Made by a program: the position numbers and the translations under genes | Notes under the pieces: model-generated | What the model was told of the DNA's origin: nothing | What the model saw: only the letters and a program-made list of their open reading frames with translations | Databases searched by the model: none | Assembly (NCBI RefSeq): GCF_000406945.1 | Contig: NZ_KE136354.1 | Coordinates: 1,953,290-2,017,289, forward strand | Origin: Enterococcus dispar ATCC 51266 | GTDB taxonomy: Bacteria; Bacillota; Bacilli; Lactobacillales; Enterococcaceae | Direction: 5' to 3' | DNA length: 64,000 nucleotides | Shown here: piece by piece, positions 12,498 through 23,085 of the stretch | How the letters are laid out: every line of letters begins with the position of its first letter | How positions within the stretch are numbered: position 1 is the stretch's first letter

Positions 12498-14099
12498 TTA
12501 TTTTTTTAATCGCAATAATTTTTTGCCAAATGGCAGTAACAACCATTCTCGTAAAGTCAAAAGATCAAATCTGATCGCAGCCTTTATAAAAGCAAAACCA
12601 CCGACTGCCACTGCAAAAGTAGTGACAACCAGAGCGCCAAACCGCGTTTCAAAGCCACCCAGCACTGCTACTGCAAAATAAAAGACAATGACCGCACCAC
12701 TCATGACGAGTAAACATTTGCAAATCTTTTTGGAAAATGCCCGTTCTCGCCAAAATCGATTGATATTTTGATTTTCCGCTTTGATTAAACGCCATAAAGT
12801 GGCTGCTAAGCCAAAGATGGTTCCCAAACTTGCACCAAGTGTTCCCATTGAAGCAGTTAAAATGATAGTGGTGCCAAATTTTACCCCTAAGCCTAAAACA
12901 GCAGCTTTTAAAGCCGGGCGAAAATGATTTTGGCTTTGTGCGATTGCTTGATAAGATTGAATCACTGCCATCAAAAAGACAGAAAAAACAAAAACTTGCA
13001 AAACATCATTTCCCGCTTCATCTTTAAATAATGCATAGTTTAAAGAAGGCATCACAAGTGCTAAGCCAAATGAAGCAGCGAGAGAAATGCTTGTAGTTAG
13101 GCGTAAATAAATTTTGGCAGAACTTTGAAAGAGACGATTATTACGTGCTACTAGGTATTTCGTTAAGGCTGGTAAAAAAGTAGAACTTAACGCAGCAGCT
13201 ACGACTAAGCCTAATTGTACCATGGGTTGCCCTCTGTCATAAACACCTTTAGCAATTTGTGCCGTCTCTTGCTGAAGTCCAAAACTTTGCAATTCATTCG
13301 TAATCACAAAAGAGTCAATCAATTGAAACAAAATTAAAAAGCCCGTATAAATCGACAGCAAGCCGCCTTCAACTACAAAACGGCGCAGTAATTTTTTGTC
13401 CACTTTACCAAAGTGAAAATCTTGCAATAGGTTCAAACCGCCACCACTGATTTTCTTTTGGTAGTATACTAACAGCACCACAGCACCTAATCCACCTGCG
13501 ACTGCGCCACTCATCGCTACCGTTCCCGTTTCATAAACATCAAAGAAGCCTGCTTGAAACATCAAAGCTGCTGCAATAATCACGCCAACGCGGACAAATT
13601 GCTCCACCACTTGTGAAACCGCACTGGGAACCATTTGTAGTTGTCCTTGAAAATTGCCGCGATAAAAAGCTAAAAAAGGCATTAATAAAAAAGTAAAGGA
13701 AACCACCCGAATTAAAGGTGCCAATAATTGATTTCCCATTAAAATCGCAATTATCTCAGCACCAAAAAAAGTCATTCCCCATAAAATCATACCGCAATAA
13801 AAAACAACAGGTATTAATTTTTGAATCGCAGTTTTTTGTTGTTTTACACTGCTGATTTCAGCAATATACTTGGAGATAAATTGTGGCAAGCCCGATAATG
13901 CTAACGTCATTGCCAAGCCATAAATTGGATAAACCTGCTGGTATACATAAAAGCCTTGATCCCCCACTAAGTTTTGTAGCGGCACCCGATAAATCGCACT
14001 TAAAACTTTGGCAATAAAAGAGGCGACAGTCAGTACAAAAGCCCCTTGCATCATTTTTTGCATTTGATTTTCTTTACCTTTGGTACTTTCTGCCTTCAT
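12498..14099 (-). CDS. Polysaccharide/lipid II flippase-like membrane protein (MurJ/SpoVB/YabM family)
   Basis: A 533-aa polytopic membrane protein of the MOP exporter superfamily with about 14 hydrophobic segments. The start MQGAFVLTVASFIAKVLSAIYRVP followed by GLALSGLPQFISKY-type residues is characteristic of the SpoVB/YabM/MurJ branch, which moves lipid-linked glycans, possibly lipid II, across the membrane. I place the start at 14099: AGAGGTG lies five bases upstream and the protein then begins MKAESTKGK. A longer frame to 14276 adds 59 basic residues and overlaps mfd by 65 nt, which is unlikely. It follows mfd in the conserved group. Whether it is the essential lipid II flippase or a paralogue cannot be decided here. 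Confidence 0.88.
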   Translation of the reverse strand: MKAESTKGKENQMQKMMQGAFVLTVASFIAKVLSAIYRVPLQNLVGDQGFYVYQQVYPIYGLAMTLALSGLPQFISKYIAEISSVKQQKTAIQKLIPVVFYCGMILWGMTFFGAEIIAILMGNQLLAPLIRVVSFTFLLMPFLAFYRGNFQGQLQMVPSAVSQVVEQFVRVGVIIAAALMFQAGFFDVYETGTVAMSGAVAGGLGAVVLLVYYQKKISGGGLNLLQDFHFGKVDKKLLRRFVVEGGLLSIYTGFLILFQLIDSFVITNELQSFGLQQETAQIAKGVYDRGQPMVQLGLVVAAALSSTFLPALTKYLVARNNRLFQSSAKIYLRLTTSISLAASFGLALVMPSLNYALFKDEAGNDVLQVFVFSVFLMAVIQSYQAIAQSQNHFRPALKAAVLGLGVKFGTTIILTASMGTLGASLGTIFGLAATLWRLIKAENQNINRFWRERAFSKKICKCLLVMSGAVIVFYFAVAVLGGFETRFGALVVTTFAVAVGGFAFIKAAIRFDLLTLREWLLLPFGKKLLRLKK

Positions 14100-14211
14100 C
14101 TTTTCACCTCTTAGCCTTATGTTCCTTTTATAGTGTGCCTTACTTTCCAATTTAAAAACACGCAAATCGCATTTCTTTAGCGAAAATAAAGCAATTTTAA
14201 ACTTTGCTAAT

Positions 14212-17200
14212 TTATTTTGTCGCAACCATCTTATATTTTTCTTCCCGTAGTGCTTTGATGAATTCTTGAATTTCATGGAGCCAAATTGCTTGTGTCATTT
14301 TGGGTCCAATAGTTAACGTAATCGTCATTTTTTCCTGATTAACAGCCATCGCCGCTTTCATTTTAGTGGCAGACAATGCTTCAAATAATTGTTCAACAGT
14401 ATATGTTTTGGTGCCAACTTTACTTAAAGTAACTTTTATCTGTTGCCCAATTTTACGAATACTTTCTAACAAAGCACGATCGCCATCCATTTTGATTTGC
14501 CCAATTGTCAACAAATGGGCAACTTCATCGGGATATTCACCAAAACGATCCAATAAATCATCTTGTAATTCATCCAACTGCTCTTCATTTTCTAGTTCAC
14601 GAATGCGTTTATACACTTCAATTTTTTGACGTTCGTCAGTAATATAAGTCCCTGGCAAGTAAGCATCAATACCCAAATCGATTTCCACAGATGTTTTTTC
14701 ACTTTGAATGTTTTTGCCTTGTTTGCGCGCTACTGCTTCTTCTAACATTTGGGAATACATATCAAAACCAACCGCATCGATGAAGCCGTGTTGTTGCGCC
14801 CCTAATAAATTACCAGCACCGCGAATAGATAGATCCCGCATGGCAATCTTAAATCCTGAGCCAAGTTCTGTAAAATCTTTAATCGCTTGAAGTCGCTTTT
14901 CACTAACTTCATTTAAAATCTTTTGCGGTTCATACATAAAATAAGCATAGGCCACGCGATTACTCCGGCCCACACGTCCCCGCAATTGATACAAAGTGGA
15001 AAGTCCCATATAATCTGCGTTTTCTACAAATAAAGTATTCACATTGGGAATATCCACACCTGTTTCAATAATAGTAGTGGTCACTAAAATATCGTATTGT
15101 CCTTCGATAAAATCTAGCAAAGTATTTTCCAATTGAATTTCGGTCATTTGTCCATGAGCATAACCAATCCGTGCTTCTGGAACGAGGGCTTGTAATTCAT
15201 CCACTTTTTTCTCAATCGTTTCCACGCGATTATACAAATAAAAGATTTGCCCATCTCGTGCTAATTCCCTATGAATTGCTTCTCGGATTGCTCCAGGATT
15301 TTTTTCCATTACATACGTTTGTATCGGGTAACGATTTTCCGGTGGTGTTTCGATTACAGATAAATCCCGTACACCCAGCATGGACATGTGTAACGTCCGC
15401 GGAATTGGTGTGGCAGTTAAAGTTAAAACATCCACCTGAGAACGCAATTGCTTTAAGCGCTCTTTATGTTTTACACCAAAGCGTTGTTCCTCATCAATGA
15501 CCAATAAACCTAAATCAGAAAATTTCACGTCTTGCGATAATAACCGGTGAGTTCCCACCACAATATCTACTTGACCGGTGCGAATTTGTTCTAAGGTTTC
15601 TGCTTGTTGTTTTTTCGTCCGAAAGCGGCTTAACAACCCAACATTTACTGGAAATCCCTCAAAACGATCGAGCATCGTTTCATAGTGCTGTTGCGCTAGG
15701 ATAGTCGTTGGTACTAAAAAGGCCACCTGTTTGCTTTCTTTAATCGATTTAAAGGCTGCCCGCAAGGCAACTTCAGTTTTCCCAAAACCCACGTCTCCTA
15801 CCAACAGACGATCCATCGGTTTTGGTTTTTCCATATCATGTTTGATTTCAGCAGCACTTCTTAGCTGGTCGTCTGTTTCGGTATAAGGAAAAGCATCTTC
15901 AAATTGTTTTTGATATGCATCATCTGGCCCAAAAGCAAATCCTTTTTCGGCTTCACGTTTTGCATACAGCGCTATTAAATCGTCTGCAATATCTTCAATT
16001 TTCCCTGAAACTTTCCGCTTGGTTTTACTCCATTCACTGCCACCTAATTTGTTGATTTTAGGCGTTTTTGATTCCGAAGCCACATATTTTTGAATTAAAT
16101 TCAATTGCGTAACCGGGATAAATAATTTGTCATCATTTTGGTACAAAATCGTGATGTAATCTTGGTGCACCCCGTCGACTTCTAAAGTTTCCATCCCGAT
16201 GTATTTACCAATCCCGTGATTGGCATGAACGACATAGTCCCCGGGTTTTAACTCATTATAACTTTTCAAGCGTTCGGCATTAGTTATCGTTTGTCGGCGC
16301 GCGCGTTTGCGTTTTACTTTTTGGAAAATCTCTTTTTCCGTCACTACTACCAAATGGTCTTGCGGCATTTCAAATCCACTTTGTAAACTACCGACTACAA
16401 TTTGGCTCCGACCGGTAATCAATTTTTCGGGTTTTGTGACCGGCGCATAAATCTCATGATCACGAAAATTACGATCTAATTTTTGAGCCCGTTCATCATC
16501 TGCAACCAAAAACAGCACGGTCTGCTGTTGTTTTTCCCAGCGCTCTAACTCGGCCTTTAATAAGCCCATTTGACTGAAAAATTGTTGCATCGGCCGATAT
16601 TGAAAATTCCAAATCGCGCCAAAACGTAAATTGCCCATTCCCTTTTGAAACAGAGCAAAAAAACTGGTAGTAAACATTTCTTTTTGAAAGAATTGATGCA
16701 CATCTATACCAAATTTCTGTTCACTAAAAACCCGTAATTCGCTGATTTTTTGAACTTGCCACTCGCCTTCTTCTCGCTCAATCTCGCGATTGGTTTCCAT
16801 AATACGAGGATAATCATCTACCATTAACAAGGTGTCTTTGGCAAAATAATCAATAATTGTCGTGGGATCATCGTAAATAAAATCGAGATAAAAATTGACA
16901 TTTTCTCCCGGTTCACCTTTTAACCATTCATTTTGGAGCTGACCAAAATATTCACTTAAAAATTCTCGATCTGTTTTTTCTTTGGTTACCGCTATCCGTT
17001 TTTCCAGCGCTGTATTTAGATTTTTAGCGCCAGTGACTAACTCATCGGTAGTAAAAACCAACTCACTAGTAGGACTGATCGCAACCTTTTTGACATTACC
17101 AAGGGAGCGTTGGGTTTCCACGTCAAAATAGCGCATGGAATCAATTTCAACATCAAATAGTTCCACCCGCACTGGATATTCTGCATTTAAAGGATAGATA

Positions 17201-17736
17201 TCAACAATACTGCCGCGAATGCTAAACTCCCCAGGTTTTGCAATCATACTTTCTCTTTGATACCCCATTAAGACTAATTGCGCCGGCAGTTTGGCTAAAT
17301 CAAGTTCGTCACCTATTTGCCACTGCAGTTGATAGTTGCGCCACGTCTCAGGTGTAGGTAAATATTTACGCAACGCTGCAACGGGCAGCACATAAATTCC
17401 CAATTCATTTTGTGAGATAGCATTTAGCGTTTGTACCCGTTCTGCTTTGGCTTCTGGCGAAGCAAACGCCATTTCTGCTGACAAAACTTCATCCACAGGG
17501 AAGGCAAAAACAGCATCGGTCAGATTACGTAAATCTTCGACCAGCTGATTGGTATAATATAAATTGGGGGTTACGACTAAAATGGACTTTTGCATTTTTT
17601 TAAAGGTACTCACAATTGCCAAAGTTTTAGCCGAACCCGAAAGGCCGGTTAACAACTGCCGTTTGCTATTTTGGGCTAATTGCTCTTGCCATTGATTAAT
17701 TTGGGGCACTTTATCAAATAAACCAAGCAAATTCAT
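14212..17736 (-). CDS. mfd: Transcription-repair coupling factor Mfd
   Basis: DNA translocase that removes RNA polymerase stalled at lesions and recruits UvrA. The 1174-aa protein has full length. The N-terminal UvrB-like domain has a degenerate P-loop GLSGSAKT at 31-38. A CarD-like RNA polymerase-interaction domain near 495-570 contains GDYVVHANHGIGKY. The helicase core has a functional Walker A (GDVGFGKTEVA), the box DEEQRFG and the TATPIPRTL motif. The RGRVGRS and GAGNLLG elements of the translocation module and the C-terminal UvrA-masking domain follow. The ATG is preceded by TTAGGAGG. It lies between pth and the flippase gene, as in other Firmicutes. Confidence 0.97.
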   Translation of the reverse strand: MNLLGLFDKVPQINQWQEQLAQNSKRQLLTGLSGSAKTLAIVSTFKKMQKSILVVTPNLYYTNQLVEDLRNLTDAVFAFPVDEVLSAEMAFASPEAKAERVQTLNAISQNELGIYVLPVAALRKYLPTPETWRNYQLQWQIGDELDLAKLPAQLVLMGYQRESMIAKPGEFSIRGSIVDIYPLNAEYPVRVELFDVEIDSMRYFDVETQRSLGNVKKVAISPTSELVFTTDELVTGAKNLNTALEKRIAVTKEKTDREFLSEYFGQLQNEWLKGEPGENVNFYLDFIYDDPTTIIDYFAKDTLLMVDDYPRIMETNREIEREEGEWQVQKISELRVFSEQKFGIDVHQFFQKEMFTTSFFALFQKGMGNLRFGAIWNFQYRPMQQFFSQMGLLKAELERWEKQQQTVLFLVADDERAQKLDRNFRDHEIYAPVTKPEKLITGRSQIVVGSLQSGFEMPQDHLVVVTEKEIFQKVKRKRARRQTITNAERLKSYNELKPGDYVVHANHGIGKYIGMETLEVDGVHQDYITILYQNDDKLFIPVTQLNLIQKYVASESKTPKINKLGGSEWSKTKRKVSGKIEDIADDLIALYAKREAEKGFAFGPDDAYQKQFEDAFPYTETDDQLRSAAEIKHDMEKPKPMDRLLVGDVGFGKTEVALRAAFKSIKESKQVAFLVPTTILAQQHYETMLDRFEGFPVNVGLLSRFRTKKQQAETLEQIRTGQVDIVVGTHRLLSQDVKFSDLGLLVIDEEQRFGVKHKERLKQLRSQVDVLTLTATPIPRTLHMSMLGVRDLSVIETPPENRYPIQTYVMEKNPGAIREAIHRELARDGQIFYLYNRVETIEKKVDELQALVPEARIGYAHGQMTEIQLENTLLDFIEGQYDILVTTTIIETGVDIPNVNTLFVENADYMGLSTLYQLRGRVGRSNRVAYAYFMYEPQKILNEVSEKRLQAIKDFTELGSGFKIAMRDLSIRGAGNLLGAQQHGFIDAVGFDMYSQMLEEAVARKQGKNIQSEKTSVEIDLGIDAYLPGTYITDERQKIEVYKRIRELENEEQLDELQDDLLDRFGEYPDEVAHLLTIGQIKMDGDRALLESIRKIGQQIKVTLSKVGTKTYTVEQLFEALSATKMKAAMAVNQEKMTITLTIGPKMTQAIWLHEIQEFIKALREEKYKMVATK

Positions 17737-17830
17737 TTTTTTACCTCCTAATATTAAGATGTTTTAATTGACTTGTCTTACTGTTAAGTTGATGCATCTA
17801 TTAAAACTAATTTTCTTTTAAGCTCTTTAA

Positions 17831-18394
17831 TTAATTAAATTTATTCATCGTATTAATAAAATCATCGGTTTTAAAATATTCTTCCAAAGCGGCCACTGCT
17901 TGATCCACACTTGTTTCAATTAATGCCAAATCAGCTTGTGAAAAAGGGCTTAGTACATGATTTACAACTGTCATATTTTGTTGTGGTCTGCCAATGCCAA
18001 TTTTAATTCTGTCAAAAATTTGGCTCCCTTTTAAATGTGAAATAATACTCTTGATCCCATTATGACCGCCTGCGCCACCTTTTTGACGAAGCCGGATTTT
18101 CCCAACCGCTAAATCCAAATCATCATAAACAACCACTAATTCTTCTGGCAGTATACCTAAATAGGTCATTAATGGCCCTACTGCTCTACCAGAGTCATTC
18201 ATGAATGTTTGGGGCTTTAACAAAATTATTTTTTCGCCCCCAACAAAAAATTCACCTTGTTCTGCTTCAAAATTATTGCGTTTAAAAGCAACACTATATT
18301 TTTCAGCTAAACGGTCGATTGTCATGAAGCCAACATTATGTTTTGTTTTTGCGTATTTTCCCCCGGGATTTCCCAGGCCAACAATCAATTTCAT
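17831..18394 (-). CDS. pth: Peptidyl-tRNA hydrolase
   Basis: Releases tRNA from peptidyl-tRNA that drops off the ribosome. The 187-aa length is standard. Catalytic His19 lies in KHNVGF, VGLGNPG is at 5-11, the FMNDSG strand and the VVYDDLDL motif (aspartate near 92) are present, and GGAGGHNGIKS is complete. The ATG has GAGGAAG upstream. It is the first gene of the pth-mfd-flippase-rqcP-divIC-yabR group and diverges from ldh. Confidence 0.97.
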   Translation of the reverse strand: MKLIVGLGNPGGKYAKTKHNVGFMTIDRLAEKYSVAFKRNNFEAEQGEFFVGGEKIILLKPQTFMNDSGRAVGPLMTYLGILPEELVVVYDDLDLAVGKIRLRQKGGAGGHNGIKSIISHLKGSQIFDRIKIGIGRPQQNMTVVNHVLSPFSQADLALIETSVDQAVAALEEYFKTDDFINTMNKFN

Positions 18395-18548
18395 CTTTCT
18401 TCCTCACTTTATCTTTGCGACTAAAACACGCCAAAAGGCCAGGCGATGGATTATCCCCTAGTCTAGTTTATCAATTAATTCCTAGCATGCTCACTATTTC
18501 GTTAATTGCACATTAATTAAAAAGTTTTATTAACTGTACTGTTTTAGT

Positions 18549-18580
18549 ATTATAACACAAACTAAAAGATTCGCTAAAAG
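18549..18580 (-). promoter_or_regulatory. Promoter of the pth operon
   Basis: The minus strand has an extended -10, TGTTATAAT (18549-18557), with a weak -35 TTAGCG about 17 nt upstream. It lies 155 nt before the pth ATG. Its -35 overlaps the plus-strand hairpin at 18573-18605. Confidence 0.6.
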
Positions 18581-18605
18581 ATGCAAGCGCTCTTTAGCTT
18601 TTTTT
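18573..18605 (+). terminator. Terminator-like hairpin in the pth-ldh divergent region
   Basis: The plus strand reads GCTAAAAGA, loop, TCTTTAGC, then seven T: an eight-pair stem with one bulged A, in good terminator form. No plus-strand gene precedes it. The loop holds TGCAAGCGCT (18582-18591), close to the CcpA cre core TGWAARCGYT with one mismatch. It may terminate a short RNA, block reading towards ldh, or act as a CcpA site; sequence alone does not decide. Confidence 0.5.
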
Positions 18606-18651
18606 AGAGATATTCCTTTTAAACTCTATTGCTCAAACTAAAACAAACTTT

Positions 18652-18660
18652 TGAGATAAT
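18652..18660 (+). promoter_or_regulatory. Probable ldh promoter, extended -10
   Basis: TGAGATAAT is an extended -10 (TG-N-GATAAT). A TTGCTC 20 nt upstream is a poor -35. It would give a leader of about 120 nt before the ldh ATG. The rest of the 18395-18786 gap holds the pth promoter and the hairpin described above. Confidence 0.45.
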
Positions 18661-18735
18661 GTAAGTGCTCACAAAAAGAAACAGCTGTAAAAACTGTATT
18701 ATATCGAGGCATATCGCATGACAAATGATAAGTGA

Positions 18736-19782
<1,047 letters not shown>

Positions 19783-19810
19783 TTTCTAATAAAAATAGAT
19801 TTTTTATCTT

Positions 19811-19842
19811 GCCTGTCGACATTTTTGTCGTCAGGCTTTTTT
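19811..19842 (+). terminator. Rho-independent terminator of ldh
   Basis: GCCTGTCGAC, loop ATTTTT, GTCGTCAGGC, then six T; the stem has one T-T mismatch. Confidence 0.92.
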
Positions 19843-20038
19843 AACAAAGTTTTATATTTGTCTTTTTTAATTAAGGTCCTTTATTCTTTTTATTAAAGGT
19901 AGACTTAATGAAAAAAATAATTTTAAATTTTTTATTGTCTTTTAAGCATAATCTTCGCTTTTTTCACAATCTATGCTATGATATTCTCGATATAAATTAT
20001 ACATTTATTATAAAATAAACGCTTTAAGGAGATATCTG

Positions 20039-21439
20039 ATGACTAGAGCTTCTCGCCACAAAAAACATACTAAAGTGATTGTTGCTATTTTTTTAGCCTT
20101 ATTCGTTATTGCCGGAGGCGCTTATGCCGTGCGAAGCTTTCATTATAGAGATCACTTCTTACCCAATACCAAAATTAACGAAACCAATATTGCCAATCTA
20201 ACTGTCAAAGAAGCAAACGCAAAGCTTAAAGGCGCTGCGGATGAACAGACTTTTGACATTCAAGATAATGGCCAAAATTGGCAATCCATCAAAAAAGTCG
20301 ATCTTGGTTTAAAAACAGACTACACCAAAGATTTAGAGAAAATCAAAGAGGCCCAAAATCGCTGGAAGTGGGGCGTTGCGTACGTTTTTGCCGATAGTGA
20401 TGACAAATTAGATGGTATTGCAGTCGATGAAACACAACTGGACAGTGCTATTAAAAAAGTAGAAGCCCAATTGAATGACCTCAATAAAAATCGGACGAAA
20501 ACCAAAGATGCTACTTTAACAAAAGGGCCTGCCGGTTTTACGGTTACCCCTGAAGTAGAAGGTAATTCTATAAATGTGGCTGCTGTTGTCTCTGACATCA
20601 AAAAATCGGTTAGCAGCAATAAAGATAGTTTAGAGCTAACCAATTATACCGAAAAGCCGAAAGTAACCGCCAATGATACCAAGCTTAAAGAAGAACTTGA
20701 CGCTTTAAATAAAGTTGCCCAAGTTCAGGCCAACTATTCAATTAATGGTACCGACTTTCAAATCCCTACTACCACAATTATGGATTGGTTGGAATACAAA
20801 GATGGAAAAGTTACTTTAAATAAAGAAAAAGTAACCGACTACGTTACGGCCCTTGGTAATCAATACAATACAAGTAGTAACCCAACAACTTTCAAAAGCA
20901 CGCGCCGTGGTGATGTTACCGTTCCTGATGGTACCTTAAGCTGGACTATCCAAACCGATCAAGAAGTCCCGGCTTTAATGGAACAAATTATGAAAGGAGA
21001 AGATTTTACCCGTTCTCCAATCGTTAAAGGAAGCGCAACTGCTGATAAACCATTAGTTGGCAACACCTATATTGAAGTTGATTTAGAAAATCAACATATG
21101 TGGTATTACAAAGATGGCGCTGTCGCCCTTGAAACAGACATCGTCTCTGGCAAACCAAAATCACCCACACCTGCAGGAGTTTTTTACGTCTGGGAAAAAG
21201 CCCGTAATGAAACACTTCGAGGAAAAAACGATGATGGTACCAAATACGCTAGTCCAGTTGACTACTGGATGCCAATTGATTGGACTGGGGTCGGCATTCA
21301 CGATTCTGATTGGCAGCCTGCTTACGGCGGCGACCTTTGGAAAACGCGTGGCTCTCATGGTTGTATTAACACACCGCCTGATGTTATGGCCAAACTTTAT
21401 AACATGGTGGAAACTGGCACACCAGTCCTTGTCTTTTAA
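20039..21439 (+). CDS. L,D-transpeptidase, YkuD family (Ldt(fm)-like)
   Basis: Secreted, membrane-anchored enzyme that forms 3-3 peptidoglycan cross-links. A basic start and one signal-anchor segment (about 14-31) are followed by two peptidoglycan-binding (PG_binding_4-like) domains and a C-terminal YkuD domain from about residue 340. The catalytic motif is complete: His421 in GIHDSDW, then SHGCINTP with His440 and nucleophile Cys442. The length of 466 aa and these numbers equal those of E. faecium Ldt(fm), which allows beta-lactam-insensitive cross-linking when enough tetrapeptide donor is present. The ATG has AAGGAGAT upstream. The gene stands alone with its own terminator. Confidence 0.95.
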   Translation: MTRASRHKKHTKVIVAIFLALFVIAGGAYAVRSFHYRDHFLPNTKINETNIANLTVKEANAKLKGAADEQTFDIQDNGQNWQSIKKVDLGLKTDYTKDLEKIKEAQNRWKWGVAYVFADSDDKLDGIAVDETQLDSAIKKVEAQLNDLNKNRTKTKDATLTKGPAGFTVTPEVEGNSINVAAVVSDIKKSVSSNKDSLELTNYTEKPKVTANDTKLKEELDALNKVAQVQANYSINGTDFQIPTTTIMDWLEYKDGKVTLNKEKVTDYVTALGNQYNTSSNPTTFKSTRRGDVTVPDGTLSWTIQTDQEVPALMEQIMKGEDFTRSPIVKGSATADKPLVGNTYIEVDLENQHMWYYKDGAVALETDIVSGKPKSPTPAGVFYVWEKARNETLRGKNDDGTKYASPVDYWMPIDWTGVGIHDSDWQPAYGGDLWKTRGSHGCINTPPDVMAKLYNMVETGTPVLVF

Positions 21440-21452
21440 TTTATAACTACCA

Positions 21453-21484
21453 ACCCCCGCTTCTACAATAGAAGCGGGGGTTTT
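21453..21484 (+). terminator. Rho-independent terminator of the L,D-transpeptidase gene
   Basis: CCCCCGCTTCT, loop, AGAAGCGGGGG, then TTTT. The stem is perfect and strong. Confidence 0.92.
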
Positions 21485-21489
21485 AATAA

Positions 21490-21530
21490 AATAAGCCCAG
21501 CTTAGAATCAATTTCTAAGTTGGGCTTATT
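21490..21530 (-). terminator. Rho-independent terminator of yebC-yoaK
   Basis: The minus strand pairs AAGCCCAACTTAGAA with TTCTAAGCTGGGCTT (one mismatch), then ATTTTA. It directly abuts the yoaK-like stop and backs onto the convergent terminator at 21453-21484. Confidence 0.85.
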
Positions 21531-22214
21531 TCATTTTTGATGATAAATCGTAATACCAAGAACACCAAATAATAACAGCGACACTAACCAGATTGCTTTA
21601 CCACCAAAGAAAGCAGCTGAGAGTGTACTTAAAATCGCCCCGAGACAAAATGCGAAAATAATAGTCGCCGTATATTTGATTTTGAAACTGGCAGTAGGAT
21701 CTTTTTTGAAAAAATGCTGGTACGTATAATCCGCGATGGAGCGTAAATTTCCTGTCGTCATCGTCGTTGCATAAGGCAAACCTGCCAATCGGCGATAAGT
21801 GGCAAATTGGATAGCCGCAAAAAAAGAGAGTGCGGAATTAATCAATAAATTATGACCAAAATCCGAAAAAAGACCCACACAAAATATTCCGATGCCTTCA
21901 ATAGCAACTGCGATATTTTGCCAGACCAAGCGCTTGTGTTCAAACCGAAATTTTAATACATCAGTAAAAAAAATCCCCAATAAAAACATGCCAATCGGAA
22001 CTACATAGCGCACAATATAGCCAAAGTTTCCTTGTGCTAAATTTAAACCTAGTAAAATCACATTACCGGATTGCATACTGGCGAAAACTTCGCCGTGAAA
22101 CAAATACGTATAGGCATCTAAAAAGCCTCCTGCCATCGCTAACATGACGCCCACCGGCAAACTTTCATGAATTGCAATTCGATCGTCAAGAAATTTAAAT
22201 TTCGGTATTTGCAT
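21531..22214 (-). CDS. DUF1275 (YoaK) family membrane protein
   Basis: A 227-aa membrane protein of the DUF1275/YoaK family. After a short cytoplasmic start, about six hydrophobic segments are visible. The family signature AMAGGFLDAYTYLFHGEVFASMQSGN occupies residues 26-51, and a second conserved stretch, GLPYATTMTTGNLRS, is near 142-156. The family is proposed to include small-molecule transporters, but no substrate is established. It starts two bases after yebC ends, so the two share a transcript. I see no functional link to YebC. Confidence 0.85.
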   Translation of the reverse strand: MQIPKFKFLDDRIAIHESLPVGVMLAMAGGFLDAYTYLFHGEVFASMQSGNVILLGLNLAQGNFGYIVRYVVPIGMFLLGIFFTDVLKFRFEHKRLVWQNIAVAIEGIGIFCVGLFSDFGHNLLINSALSFFAAIQFATYRRLAGLPYATTMTTGNLRSIADYTYQHFFKKDPTASFKIKYTATIIFAFCLGAILSTLSAAFFGGKAIWLVSLLLFGVLGITIYHQK

Positions 22215-22216
22215 GC

Positions 22217-22942
22217 CTAGTTTTCCAAACTAGTAAAGACTTCGGCTACATCGTCATCGTCTTCTAATTTATCGACTAATTGCTCTAATTTGGCTTTTTG
22301 GTCCTCAGTTAAAACAATTGTCGTTTGCGGCAGCATCGTCAATTCCGCTTGTGCTAAAGTAAAGCCGTCTTTTTCTAACTGATCGCGGACAGTCGTAAAA
22401 TCTTCTGGCGCTGTATAAATTTCAAATACTTCTGGTGAAGAAATCAAATCTTCTGCACCTGCTTCCAATACATCGTCAAACATGGTCTCTTCACTGACAT
22501 TTAACCCTTCTCGTTCAATCGCAATATAGCCTTTACGCTCAAATAAATAATTAACTGAGCCCGTTTCACCCAAATTACCGCCATTGCGGGTAAAAGCAAC
22601 ACGCACATTTGTCGCTGTCCGATTTCTGTTATCCGTTAATGCATGAACCAAAATCGCTACGCCCCCAGGACCATAGCCTTCATACGTTACTTCATCATAA
22701 TTAGCTTCATCAGCCGAACTAGTAGCTTTTTTTATCGCCCGATCGACATTGTCATTTGGCATATTGGCAGCTTTAGCCTTATCAACTGCTAAACGTAAAG
22801 CCGGATTCAGCGCTACATCGCCACCACCAGATTTTGCAGCCATATAAATTTCCCGAGATAATTTTTGGAAAATCTTACCTCGTTTTGCATCTTGGGCATT
22901 TTTTCTTCCTTGGATATTATTCCATTTACTATGTCCAGACAT
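22217..22942 (-). CDS. yebC: YebC/PmpR family protein
   Basis: A 241-aa protein of the YebC/PmpR/TACO1 family, described as transcription regulators and more recently as factors helping ribosomes through proline-rich stretches. The signature [22 protein letters not shown] starts the protein, followed by [23 protein letters not shown] (about 83-105). The very acidic C-terminus ([17 protein letters not shown]) is typical. The ATG has AAGGAGGAG upstream. It is the first gene of a pair with the DUF1275 gene. Confidence 0.95.
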   Translation of the reverse strand: MSGHSKWNNIQGRKNAQDAKRGKIFQKLSREIYMAAKSGGGDVALNPALRLAVDKAKAANMPNDNVDRAIKKATSSADEANYDEVTYEGYGPGGVAILVHALTDNRNRTATNVRVAFTRNGGNLGETGSVNYLFERKGYIAIEREGLNVSEETMFDDVLEAGAEDLISSPEVFEIYTAPEDFTTVRDQLEKDGFTLAQAELTMLPQTTIVLTEDQKAKLEQLVDKLEDDDDVAEVFTSLEN

Positions 22943-23042
22943 TCTTACTCCTCCTTATTCACTTTTAGCCTAATATTTTCGGCTTACTTCCCTATTGTAG
23001 CCCTTTCTCTTTATTTTTCAAATTCAAGCCTACCCATTAAAA

Positions 23043-23078
23043 GTAAAGAAGACAGCGATAAGTCTGCACTTATCACTG
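23043..23078 (-). terminator. Rho-independent terminator of the VanZ-like gene
   Basis: The minus strand pairs GGCAGTGATAAG with CTTATCGCTGTC around TGCAGA (two wobble pairs), followed by TTCTTTACTTTT. Confidence 0.75.
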
Positions 23079-23085
23079 CCTTCAT

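Noticed and set aside
18652-18690. Rex-type redox operator upstream of ldh
   Set aside because: A TCACAA half-site is present at about 18669, but the opposite half does not match TTGTGA at the required spacing.
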